Assembly: GCF_900096915.1 (NCBI RefSeq)
Contig: NZ_FMYK01000002.1
Span: 372,001 to 436,000, forward strand
DNA length: 64,000 bases
Direction of reading: 5' to 3'
Origin: Acinetobacter marinus
GTDB taxonomy: Bacteria; Pseudomonadota; Gammaproteobacteria; Pseudomonadales; Moraxellaceae
Shown here: one piece after another, positions 43,341-51,458 of the stretch
Layout of the letters: every line of letters starts with the position of its first letter
Numbering within the stretch: position 1 is the first letter of the stretch
Translations under genes and position numbers: made by a program
Notes under the pieces: generated by a model
Databases searched by the model: none
Told to the model about the DNA's origin: nothing
Seen by the model: only the letters and a program-made list of their open reading frames with translations

Positions 43341-44828
43341 TTACGCCACGTCCGACTCAAGATTCAAGAGTTTTCCATAAACAAAATTTAAAGTTTTGAT
43401 TTCAGTGATCTCGATGTTTGCAAACTGACCAATCCAGTCCGCTGAACCCTCAAAACTGACCAAACGTGTATTGTCTGCTGTTCCCACCAACATATTTGGC
43501 TGGTGATCAGAAACTTTTTCGATCAGAACACGTTCAATACGACCGAGCATGGCATCGGTTTTATCAATGCTGGATTGCTTAATCACTTTTTGAATTTCAG
43601 CCAGACGGGCTTTTTTCACCAGTTCAGGCGTACTATCAGGCAATTCAGACGCAGGCGTACCAGGGCGTTTTGAATAGATAAAGCTATAAGAATGATCAAA
43701 ATCTAGGTCTTTGATGAATTGCAGTGTTTCTTGATAGTTCTGATCGGTTTCCCCTGGGAAGCCAATGATAAAGTCACTGGAGAGGTGCATATCAGGACGA
43801 ATGGCACGCAATTTGGCAATTTTATCAATATAGACATCAATGCTGTGATTGCGCTTCATGGCTTTGAGCACATCATTCGAGCCACTTTGCACAGGAAGAT
43901 GTAAATGCGAAACCATCTGCGGTAAATCACGATAGCATTCGATCAACTCTTCAGAAAACTCAAGCGGATGTGATGTGGTATAACGAATGCGCCCGATCCC
44001 TGGAATGGCTGCGACTAGACGAATTAACTCGGCAAAAGTGCAAATTTCACCTTCAAAGGTTTCACCACGATAGCCGTTGACGTTCTGACCAAGCAGATTG
44101 ACTTCACGCACACCTTTTTCAGCTAAAGTGGCAATTTCTGCCAAAACATCATCCAGCGGACGAGAAACCTCTTCACCACGAGTATATGGCACCACGCAGA
44201 ATGAGCAATATTTTGAACAGCCTTCCATGATCGAGACAAAGGCTTTAAAGCCTTCAACACGTGGTTCAGGTAAAAAGTCAAATTTCTCAATATCTGGAAA
44301 TGAAATATCCACCAGTTTGATTTTTTCAGATTTCGGCTTTTCGATCTGCTCATGATGTTGATCGAGCATCTGTGGTAGACGGTGCAAGGTCTGCGGTCCA
44401 AACACCATATCGACATATGGTGCACGCTTTTGAATAGTGTCGCCTTCTTGTGATGCCACACAACCACCAACCCCGATGATCAAATCAGGATTTTGCTCTT
44501 TGAGTTTGCGCCAACGACCAAGTTCGCTAAAGACTTTTTCTTGGGCTTTTTCACGGATTGAGCAAGTATTCATCAGTAGAATATCTGCTTCGCTCGGGTC
44601 AGTAGTGAGCACATAGCCATGCGAATCACCGAGAAGATCTGCCATACGATGACTGTCATACTCATTCATCTGACATCCTTGGGTTTCGATGTAGAGCTTT
44701 TTCACCAAGGTATCTTGGAGATCAGCTTGATCGAAACTAGCTTGATCGAAATCAACAGGATGCGATGGCTGGGATACAGTTTTTTCTGCGGCAGCACGTG
44801 CAGTTGGAATGAAGGTTTGAACCGTCAT
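43341..44828 (-). CDS. miaB: tRNA methylthiotransferase MiaB
   Basis: 495 residues. Radical-SAM enzyme that adds the methylthio group to i6A37 of tRNA. An N-terminal extension of about 40 residues precedes the UPF0004 domain with three cluster cysteines (TQGCQMNEYDS, MNTCSIREKA, GVGGCVA). The radical-SAM CX3CX2C reads CSKYCSFC (near 200). The C-terminal TRAM domain (about 420-490) is present. The extension is longer than in E. coli MiaB. First gene of the miaB-ybeZ-ybeY run, separated from ybeZ by about 76 bases. Confidence 0.95.
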   Translation of the reverse strand: MTVQTFIPTARAAAEKTVSQPSHPVDFDQASFDQADLQDTLVKKLYIETQGCQMNEYDSHRMADLLGDSHGYVLTTDPSEADILLMNTCSIREKAQEKVFSELGRWRKLKEQNPDLIIGVGGCVASQEGDTIQKRAPYVDMVFGPQTLHRLPQMLDQHHEQIEKPKSEKIKLVDISFPDIEKFDFLPEPRVEGFKAFVSIMEGCSKYCSFCVVPYTRGEEVSRPLDDVLAEIATLAEKGVREVNLLGQNVNGYRGETFEGEICTFAELIRLVAAIPGIGRIRYTTSHPLEFSEELIECYRDLPQMVSHLHLPVQSGSNDVLKAMKRNHSIDVYIDKIAKLRAIRPDMHLSSDFIIGFPGETDQNYQETLQFIKDLDFDHSYSFIYSKRPGTPASELPDSTPELVKKARLAEIQKVIKQSSIDKTDAMLGRIERVLIEKVSDHQPNMLVGTADNTRLVSFEGSADWIGQFANIEITEIKTLNFVYGKLLNLESDVA

Positions 44829-45256
44829 GAGTGGTTGAGTCCTCTAAAATAATGCGCAAAATGTGAACGCCGAATCGTTGCGAAAATCCACACTGAAAAC
44901 GAAAGGCGCATATTTTAGCAGTTTATTGCGATTCGTGCTTTAGCTGCGCTGGATTTTTGTGAACTGGTTTTTTGAGTTGGGCTCGAAGCAATGGCAAGAA
45001 CCAGTATCAAGAATCAGTGGCAAGAAGTTACAGAACACTTAAATAAAAAATGGGTGTGCTGATTTAAACTATCGAAACTTTGCAATGACTTCACTCAAAA
45101 AAAATAAGGCAGTGAAGTAAATTATTGGGCGACAGCAAAGTACACAAGCGTATAGATCAGTTGTGAAGATGACGTTCTTTCATCAGAATTTCTCTTTTTA
45201 ATCATGGTTTTTCTTGTTGTTTTTATATTTTTTTTCAATGTTTTAGGACCTCATGC
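44829..45256. other. miaB/slt divergent intergenic region
   Basis: About 430 noncoding bases. A short direct repeat TGGCAAGAA occurs twice, about 23 bases apart (near 44991 and 45015). No convincing promoter pair, hairpin or RNA gene is seen. The end is very AT-rich, with AGGA before the slt start. Confidence 0.45.
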
Positions 45257-47245
45257 ATGCGAAATACTGGCTTAGATTTTTTGACAAGTAAAAAACCGAA
45301 TGGTTCGACTTGGAAATTATCTTTACACAGTTTAGCGGTTGCGGCTGTTGCAACCTGCGGTGCGACAGTGGCGGAAGCCTCAGATGAGGTCTTTAATGAA
45401 GCCTATCGGGTCAGCAGTAGTGGCAATGCGGCATTACTCGATCAATATCAATATGCCATGCAAGACAGTGTACTGTCCTATTATCCAGAATACTGGAAGC
45501 TCAATCAAAATTTAGCATTACAACCATCTTCTTCTATTGTTTCTTTTGCAAAACGTTACCCACAATCTGCCATGGCAGAAAAGTTATCCGCCGATTATGT
45601 CGAAGAAAAAGTCCGTGCGGGAGATTTTGCTTCGGCATCGCCTGTGGTTGGCTATGTGAGCAATGCTGATGAAGCCGAAGCCTGTGCGGTGGCACAAGTG
45701 CGAGCACGCACTGGCGATCCGTTGGTTTTAGCAGAATTTAAAAATAAAGTCTGGCTGACTACAGATTCACAGCCTGAATCTTGTGTTGGACTGGCGAGAA
45801 TCATGCTTGATAGTCCGCTGATGACACAAAAGGATCAGCAACAGCGTTTATTTGCCATGCTTCGTGCGGGTAATTCTGGGCATGCATTTGCTTTGGCGAA
45901 CAAGATGGGCATGCCACTGTCTTTAGCTCAGATGAATCAAATTTCAGCCAATCCAATCAATTATCTCTGGTCTGCACCCAAAGCCACCGCTCAAGATCAT
46001 GCCTATTTGATTTTTGCATTGGGGCGTTTGGCGGACAGTGATTTGAATAATGCGATTTCTATGGTCGATCGTCTGGCGCAAGGTGTGCCTGAAGATGTGC
46101 AAAAATATCTGTATCGCACCGTGGCGTATATCGGCGGAACAACGGTGCTGAAAAATAATTTTAATGCGATTTTGCCAAGTTATTTTGATAAAAGTTATGG
46201 CTATCCATTTAGCCCTGAAGAAGCGGAAATTTACGCACGGCAAAGTATTCGTTTTGGCAAATGGGAAGGGGTGATTCGAGCGGTTGATGCCATGACCGAT
46301 CAGCAAAAGCAAGAGTCACGCTGGCAGTATTGGTTGGCACGTGCCACAGAACAGCGTGGCGATAGCAAGAGTAAATCGTATGCACAGCAGGTTTATCAGC
46401 GGATTGCCACCCAAGATGATTATCATGGCTTGCTTGCCAAGGCTCGGTTAAATCAAGCCTATACCAGCTTTCCGCAACCTTATCAGCCAAGCAGTAGTGA
46501 TTATTCTCGGCTTGCCAAAGATGTGCATTTCCAACGTGCGTTTGCACTGCGTAACATTGATGCGCCAGACAATTATGTCAATCGTGAGTGGAATTGGGCG
46601 GTGCGTCAGGCGTATTTGCAACATGATGATGGTTTGATTTTGGCGGCGGCAAAACGTGCCAATGATATGGGCTGGTATGATCGAGCGATTTATGCCGCCG
46701 ATCGTACCGAGAAAAAGCATAATTATAATCTGCGCTATCCAACCCCGTATCAGTCGACTGTAGTCAATTATAGTAATTCAGTCAGTATCAATCCTGCGTG
46801 GGCTTATGGCTTGATGCGTCAAGAGAGTCGCTTTAATGTTGGCGCACGTTCGCATGTTGGTGCGGGTGGATTGATGCAGATTATGCCTGATACGGCACGT
46901 TTGGTCGCAAAACAAATGGGCGAGCCCTACAATAGTGGCGCACTGTCGAATATGAATACTAATATCCGTTATGGCACCTATTATCTCAGCATGATTCAAG
47001 GTCAACTCAGCGGTCATCCTGTGGTGGCAACAGCAGGCTATAATGCGGGGCCGAATCGAGCACGTCGTTGGCAACCTGATGTGCAAAAGATCGATGCTGA
47101 TCAATATGCCGAATCTGTACCGATCTTAGAAACTCGAGATTATGTCAAGCACGTCATGGAAAATGCCATGCATTATGGTGTGGTGCTTGGACAAGGCAAT
47201 CAGTCGATCAATCGATTGATGTACCCAGTCCCCCAGCAGTACTGA
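45257..47245 (+). CDS. slt: Soluble lytic murein transglycosylase
   Basis: 662 residues, periplasmic. Cleaves peptidoglycan with formation of 1,6-anhydro ends. Signal peptide ends near residue 42 (ATVAEASDE). A long alpha-superhelical domain with repeated helices (about 45-470) forms the Slt70-type ring. The C-terminal SLT domain has the catalytic glutamate in LMRQESRFN, then GAGGLMQIMPDTA and AGYNAGPNRARRW. Length is normal for the Slt70 group. AGGA at good spacing before the start. A small secreted gene follows after 16 bases. Confidence 0.95.
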   Translation: MRNTGLDFLTSKKPNGSTWKLSLHSLAVAAVATCGATVAEASDEVFNEAYRVSSSGNAALLDQYQYAMQDSVLSYYPEYWKLNQNLALQPSSSIVSFAKRYPQSAMAEKLSADYVEEKVRAGDFASASPVVGYVSNADEAEACAVAQVRARTGDPLVLAEFKNKVWLTTDSQPESCVGLARIMLDSPLMTQKDQQQRLFAMLRAGNSGHAFALANKMGMPLSLAQMNQISANPINYLWSAPKATAQDHAYLIFALGRLADSDLNNAISMVDRLAQGVPEDVQKYLYRTVAYIGGTTVLKNNFNAILPSYFDKSYGYPFSPEEAEIYARQSIRFGKWEGVIRAVDAMTDQQKQESRWQYWLARATEQRGDSKSKSYAQQVYQRIATQDDYHGLLAKARLNQAYTSFPQPYQPSSSDYSRLAKDVHFQRAFALRNIDAPDNYVNREWNWAVRQAYLQHDDGLILAAAKRANDMGWYDRAIYAADRTEKKHNYNLRYPTPYQSTVVNYSNSVSINPAWAYGLMRQESRFNVGARSHVGAGGLMQIMPDTARLVAKQMGEPYNSGALSNMNTNIRYGTYYLSMIQGQLSGHPVVATAGYNAGPNRARRWQPDVQKIDADQYAESVPILETRDYVKHVMENAMHYGVVLGQGNQSINRLMYPVPQQY

Positions 47246-47261
47246 GTTATAGAATAGTTGT

Positions 47262-47936
47262 ATGAATGTGATCAGTGTGAATCAGTTCAGTCTTGATAAA
47301 AATGCACTTCTACGGCTTGGGTGTGCGGGTATTTTGCTGTTTTTGTTCGGTTGGACACAGCAACTCTATGCAGCACCGCCAAAAGGCTATATCTTGCATA
47401 TCGAGCTATCACCAGCAGTTTGTAAAATTGATCCATTGCAAAAGCGTACTCGGCAATGCTTGGAAGGGTATTCATTAACGGTGCTTGGTTTGTTCCCTGA
47501 AGGCGTGGAAATCAATAACTGTGAAACTTCCAGTTCGGCGACCTTATCTCCTGTACAGCGCCGTGTGGTGATGCGCTTGATTCCTGATGAAGCGGCGCAA
47601 GCCCGTTTGTGGCGTTCGGTCGGTGGCTGTGTTTCGATGAATGCTAGTCAGTATTTCCGAAAGCTGGTGACCTATGCAGAACAGCTCAAAGTGCCTCCTG
47701 AGGTGACTTCGCCGACCACCATTAAAGTCAATCGCTCAAAATTAGAAAATCGCTTTTATCAAATGAATTCAGGCTTGAATCAAAACAGTTTGCGACTCAC
47801 CTGTGCGGGGAGTGGGCGTGCCGCTGTGCTGACCGATGTTAAGGTTTGCTACCGCACCAATGGACAATATCAAGCCTGTCATATTCAGCACACGACCAAT
47901 TGTCCATCGAATATGCTGATTCAGGGGTCTTATTAA
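47262..47936 (+). CDS. Secreted RNase T2-like protein lacking catalytic histidines
   Basis: 224 residues with a signal peptide (cleavage near residue 38, LYAAPP). The cysteine pattern and the order of segments resemble RNase I of the T2 family, but both active-site motifs are altered. CAS1, normally HGLWP, reads LGLFP (75-79), and CAS2, normally EWxKHGxC, reads LWRSVGGC (116-123). No histidine remains at either place. It may be a folded but inactive member with an RNA-binding, inhibitory or structural job. The assignment to T2 is inference from pattern, not a search. It follows slt by 16 bases and is probably cotranscribed. Confidence 0.7.
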   Translation: MNVISVNQFSLDKNALLRLGCAGILLFLFGWTQQLYAAPPKGYILHIELSPAVCKIDPLQKRTRQCLEGYSLTVLGLFPEGVEINNCETSSSATLSPVQRRVVMRLIPDEAAQARLWRSVGGCVSMNASQYFRKLVTYAEQLKVPPEVTSPTTIKVNRSKLENRFYQMNSGLNQNSLRLTCAGSGRAAVLTDVKVCYRTNGQYQACHIQHTTNCPSNMLIQGSY

Positions 47937-48092
47937 GCACGTATTTGGATTGCTTCTTGTCTTTGTCGGCGTTGCTTGAATCTTTAATCGGCGCTGTGAC
48001 ACATTTTGCGTCAAAAAAGTGACTGGGCGTTTATGCTTTTTATTACGACTTTTGTTGAAAATGAGAGTCTTTTAGATGCAAGCCTAGTCTGA

Positions 48093-48120
48093 TTGGAGTA
48101 CAATCTTGGCGGTTTATAAA
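48093..48120 (+). promoter_or_regulatory. Candidate mdh promoter
   Basis: TTGGAG (48093) and TATAAA (48115) with a 16-base spacer, about 90 bases before the start. Hexamer match only. Confidence 0.5.
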
Positions 48121-48207
48121 ATTTAAGATTAACAAGAAACGACCAATATTCAATTTTTGGTCAATTCTTAATCCGTGTGAACGAACCTCTCAATTGGAGA
48201 TAATTAC

Positions 48208-49194
48208 ATGAAGCAACCTGTTCGTGTTGCCGTTACAGGCGCAGCTGGTCAAATTGGTTATAGCTTATTATTCCGTATCGCAAGCGGTGAAATGCTAGGT
48301 AAAGATCAACCTGTTATTTTACAATTGCTTGAAATCCCAGTTGAGAAAGCTCAACAAGCGCTTAAAGGCGTAATGATGGAATTAGACGACTGTGCATTCC
48401 CATTGTTGGCAGGCATGGTTGGTACTGATGATCCTAAAGTTGCATTCAAAGATGCAGACTATGCATTGTTAGTTGGTTCTCGTCCGCGTGGTCCTGGTAT
48501 GGAACGTGCTGATTTGCTTAAAGTCAACGGTGAAATCTTCATCGGTCAAGGTCAAGCACTCAACGAAGTTGCGAGCCGTGACGTGAAAGTATTGGTTGTA
48601 GGTAACCCAGCAAATACCAATGCCTATATCGCAATGAAATCTGCGCCAGATCTTCCAGCGAAAAACTTCACTGCAATGCTTCGTCTTGATCACAACCGTG
48701 CTTTGACGCAAGTTGCGCAAAAAGCAGGTGTTGCAGTTGCTGACATCGAAAACATGACCGTTTGGGGTAACCACTCTCCAACCATGTATGCAGATTACCG
48801 TTTTGCAAACGTAAATGGCGAGAGCTTAAAAGACAAAATCAACGATGCAGCTTGGAATAAAGACGTGTTCCTTCCTACCGTTGGTAAGCGTGGTGCGGCG
48901 ATCATCGAAGCACGTGGATTGTCTTCTGCTGCATCTGCTGCAAATGCTGCGATTGATCACATGCGTGATTGGGCGCTTGGCACCAACGGCAAATGGGTAA
49001 CAATGGGTATTCCTTCTGACGGTTCTTACGGTATCCCTGAAGGCGTGATGTTCGGTTTCCCTGTGACCACTGAAAATGGCGAATACAAAATCGTTCAAGG
49101 TTTAGAAATCGACGAATTCAGCCGTGAACGTATTAACTTCACATTGAATGAACTTGAAGAAGAGCGTGCAGCAGTTGCTGATATGGTGAAATAA
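48208..49194 (+). CDS. mdh: Malate dehydrogenase
   Basis: 328 residues. Oxidises malate to oxaloacetate with NAD in the TCA cycle. The dinucleotide motif is VTGAAGQIGYSL at the N-terminus; the catalytic His lies in VWGNHSPTMYAD (near 188-197), with arginines for substrate in SRPRGPGMERADLL and LDHNRA. The length and the GAAGQIGY motif place it in the cytosolic-type MDH group found in many proteobacteria. GGAGA before ATG. Monocistronic with terminator. Confidence 0.96.
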   Translation: MKQPVRVAVTGAAGQIGYSLLFRIASGEMLGKDQPVILQLLEIPVEKAQQALKGVMMELDDCAFPLLAGMVGTDDPKVAFKDADYALLVGSRPRGPGMERADLLKVNGEIFIGQGQALNEVASRDVKVLVVGNPANTNAYIAMKSAPDLPAKNFTAMLRLDHNRALTQVAQKAGVAVADIENMTVWGNHSPTMYADYRFANVNGESLKDKINDAAWNKDVFLPTVGKRGAAIIEARGLSSAASAANAAIDHMRDWALGTNGKWVTMGIPSDGSYGIPEGVMFGFPVTTENGEYKIVQGLEIDEFSRERINFTLNELEEERAAVADMVK

Positions 49195-49253
49195 TCCGTA
49201 TGAATGGATGATTGATGTTGCGCTGAAAATCATCAGTTCAACGTCAGATAAAG

Positions 49254-49286
49254 ATAGGGTGCTGAAAAAGCGCTCTATTTTTTTTG
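49254..49286 (+). terminator. Intrinsic terminator after mdh
   Basis: ATAGGGTGC and GCGCTCTAT pair (two G-U pairs) around TGAAAAA, then eight T. Confidence 0.8.
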
Positions 49287-49371
49287 TCTACTACACAGAA
49301 AAAATATTTCGCAAAAAATATAAAATATACAAAATTAGTCAGATTTATTTGTTATTTTGGAGGGGAATTGC

Positions 49372-49400
49372 TTGAAAATAAGTGTACTCATCAGTACACT
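49372..49400 (+). promoter_or_regulatory. Promoter of pap2-adeIJK with overlapping palindromic operator
   Basis: TTGAAA (49372-49377), a 17-base spacer and TACACT (49395-49400) form a promoter. A perfect 8-bp inverted repeat, AGTGTACT-CATC-AGTACACT (49381-49400), covers the spacer and the -10, so a bound dimer would block polymerase. In A. baumannii adeIJK is repressed by the TetR-type AdeN; this palindrome is the natural candidate site, by inference. Confidence 0.7.
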
Positions 49401-49430
49401 TTGCATCTGGTAAATTTTGACTCGGCATAG

Positions 49431-50084
49431 TTGTCTTTAAAATTTGTACATCAAGATCGTTTTTTAGTTCATATGTTATTGATTTTTATATTGCTTATTG
49501 TGATTTTGATGGTGCTGACAGTTTTTGTCATGGTTACACCACATTCGGCTATTGATCAATATCTTCTTGTGTCGGTCCAGCATTATGATGTAGACATTTT
49601 GAAGAATACTGCGGTCGTCCTTGCCCATGTGGGTAGTTTATATGGGACATCGCTCATCGCTGGCTTACTTTGTGCTGTGCTGATTTATCAGCGACGTCGG
49701 GCACAGGTATTGCAGTTGCTTGTGGGTTTTTTTCTGACAGTAGGGATGACGTGGTTACTCAAGTGGTTGATTGCTCGACCACGACCAGAGGCGGTTGATC
49801 CGTCTGCGGTAGCGACCTATGGCAGTTCTTTTCCAAGTGCACACAGTGCCTATGCGGCAATGCTTGCAATCATGTTGGTATTGGTATTTCGCTCAAATCA
49901 AACGGTGAAATATTGGGTTTGGGGTGTTGCGCTGATTTGGGCTGTGCTGATGGGATGGTCTAGAATCTATATTAATGCACACTATGCAACAGATGTTTTG
50001 GCGGGGTGGATCATTGCGATTTTGATGATGTCTTTCTCCATTGGGTTAATCAATAAATTTTATTTGAATCAGCGGTATCAATAA
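49431..50084 (+). CDS. PAP2-family membrane phosphatase
   Basis: 217 residues from a TTG at 49431; an ATG at 49473 would shorten it by 14 residues and neither start has a clear ribosome site. Six membrane helices are expected. The three phosphatase motifs are present: KWLIARPRP, SFPSAHSAY and SRIYINAHYATD, with the catalytic histidines. Acts on phosphatidate or undecaprenyl pyrophosphate at the periplasmic face. It sits 20 bases ahead of adeI, an arrangement known from A. baumannii, and shares its promoter. Confidence 0.9.
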   Translation: MSLKFVHQDRFLVHMLLIFILLIVILMVLTVFVMVTPHSAIDQYLLVSVQHYDVDILKNTAVVLAHVGSLYGTSLIAGLLCAVLIYQRRRAQVLQLLVGFFLTVGMTWLLKWLIARPRPEAVDPSAVATYGSSFPSAHSAYAAMLAIMLVLVFRSNQTVKYWVWGVALIWAVLMGWSRIYINAHYATDVLAGWIIAILMMSFSIGLINKFYLNQRYQ

Positions 50085-50104
50085 TCTTTCTTAGAGGTGA
50101 ATAA

Positions 50105-51445
50105 ATGAAAACGGCAAAACGTTGGGCGCCAGTGCTCAGTGCATGTACCTTAGCCGTAACAATGGCCTTGGTCGGTTGTAGTAAAGATGCTGAGCAGGCA
50201 CAAGGTGCCAATGCTCAACAAGCACAGCCAACACCAGTAGGAGTGATTGTTGCGCAGCCGCAAAGTGTTGAAAATGTGGTGGCAATGACAGGTCGTACTT
50301 CAGCGTATGAAATTTCTGAAGTGCGTCCACAGGCGAGTGGTGTGATTTTAAAACGCTTGTTTACAGAAGGTAGCTATGTGCGCCGTGGACAAGCATTGTA
50401 TGAGATTGATGATCGTACCAATCGTGCCAGTGTAGATAACTACAAAGCGGCAGAACGTCGTGCACAAGCCAATCTGAATGCGCTACGTGTCACCGAAGGA
50501 CGTTATCGTCAGTTGGTGGGCACCAATGCGGTATCCAAGCAAGAGTATGATGATGCGGTTGCGCAAGTACGTTTGGCAGAAGCTGATCTGGCTGCTGCAC
50601 GTGCTTCATTAAAAGATGCGCAAATCAACCTAGGTTATTCGACTGTACGTGCGCCGATCTCTGGTCAAACAGGTCGTTCATCGGTAACGGCAGGTGCCTT
50701 GGTTTCTGCAAGTCAAGCTGATCCATTGGTGACGATTCGTCAACTCGATCCAATCTATGTGGATATTACTCAGTCTAGTGCTGAGCTGTTGCGCTTACGC
50801 CAAGGCTTAAAAGATGGCAATCTAGATCGTAGCAACAATACCAAAGTCAAACTTAAACTTGAAGATGGTAGCACTTATCCGATCGAGGGTAATTTGGCGT
50901 TTTCTGATGCCAGTGTCGATCCTGAAACAGGTTCTGTGACACTGCGTGCTGTATTCTCGAATCCAAATCAATTGTTGTTGCCAGGTATGTTTGCTACAGC
51001 AGAGGTTGTGCAAGGTATCGTACCAAATGCATTTTTGGTTCCTCAAGTTGCTCTAGCACGTACACCGACAGGTCAAGCACAAGTGATGGTGGTGAATGCG
51101 CAAAATAAAGTGGAAACACGTATCGTTGAAACCTCTGGGCTAAAAGATCAACAGTGGATCGTCACCAAAGGCTTAAAAACTGGTGACAAAATCATTGTCG
51201 AAGGCGTGGCCAAAGTGAAAGAAGGGCAAGATGTGAAACCATCGCCGTATCAGCCAAAAGCAGATAATGCGAATCCAGCGCAAGCAGGCGCAGGTCAAAC
51301 GTCTGGTGCAGCAACAGGTGCAGCTCAAAAGCCTGATGCTCAGCCTAATTCACAGACACAGCCTAAACCACAGTCACAAGGTGAAGCAGCGACACCAGCC
51401 AAGCAAAATGCACAAACTGAACAACCAGCTACTTCAAATACATAA
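50105..51445 (+). CDS. adeI: RND efflux periplasmic adaptor AdeI
   Basis: 446 residues. Membrane-fusion protein of a tripartite pump. Signal peptide with lipobox ALVGC; then barrel-sandwich, alpha-hairpin and beta-barrel domains (VENVVAMTGRTSAYEISEV near 55 and GYSTVRAPISGQTGRSSVTAG near 180). The C-terminal about 60 residues are a disordered Ala/Gln/Pro-rich tail. The gene order adaptor-transporter-outer channel, the upstream pap2 gene and the Acinetobacter context identify it as AdeI rather than AdeA. Confidence 0.88.
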   Translation: MKTAKRWAPVLSACTLAVTMALVGCSKDAEQAQGANAQQAQPTPVGVIVAQPQSVENVVAMTGRTSAYEISEVRPQASGVILKRLFTEGSYVRRGQALYEIDDRTNRASVDNYKAAERRAQANLNALRVTEGRYRQLVGTNAVSKQEYDDAVAQVRLAEADLAAARASLKDAQINLGYSTVRAPISGQTGRSSVTAGALVSASQADPLVTIRQLDPIYVDITQSSAELLRLRQGLKDGNLDRSNNTKVKLKLEDGSTYPIEGNLAFSDASVDPETGSVTLRAVFSNPNQLLLPGMFATAEVVQGIVPNAFLVPQVALARTPTGQAQVMVVNAQNKVETRIVETSGLKDQQWIVTKGLKTGDKIIVEGVAKVKEGQDVKPSPYQPKADNANPAQAGAGQTSGAATGAAQKPDAQPNSQTQPKPQSQGEAATPAKQNAQTEQPATSNT

Positions 51446-51458
51446 GGGGTGGTCATAA

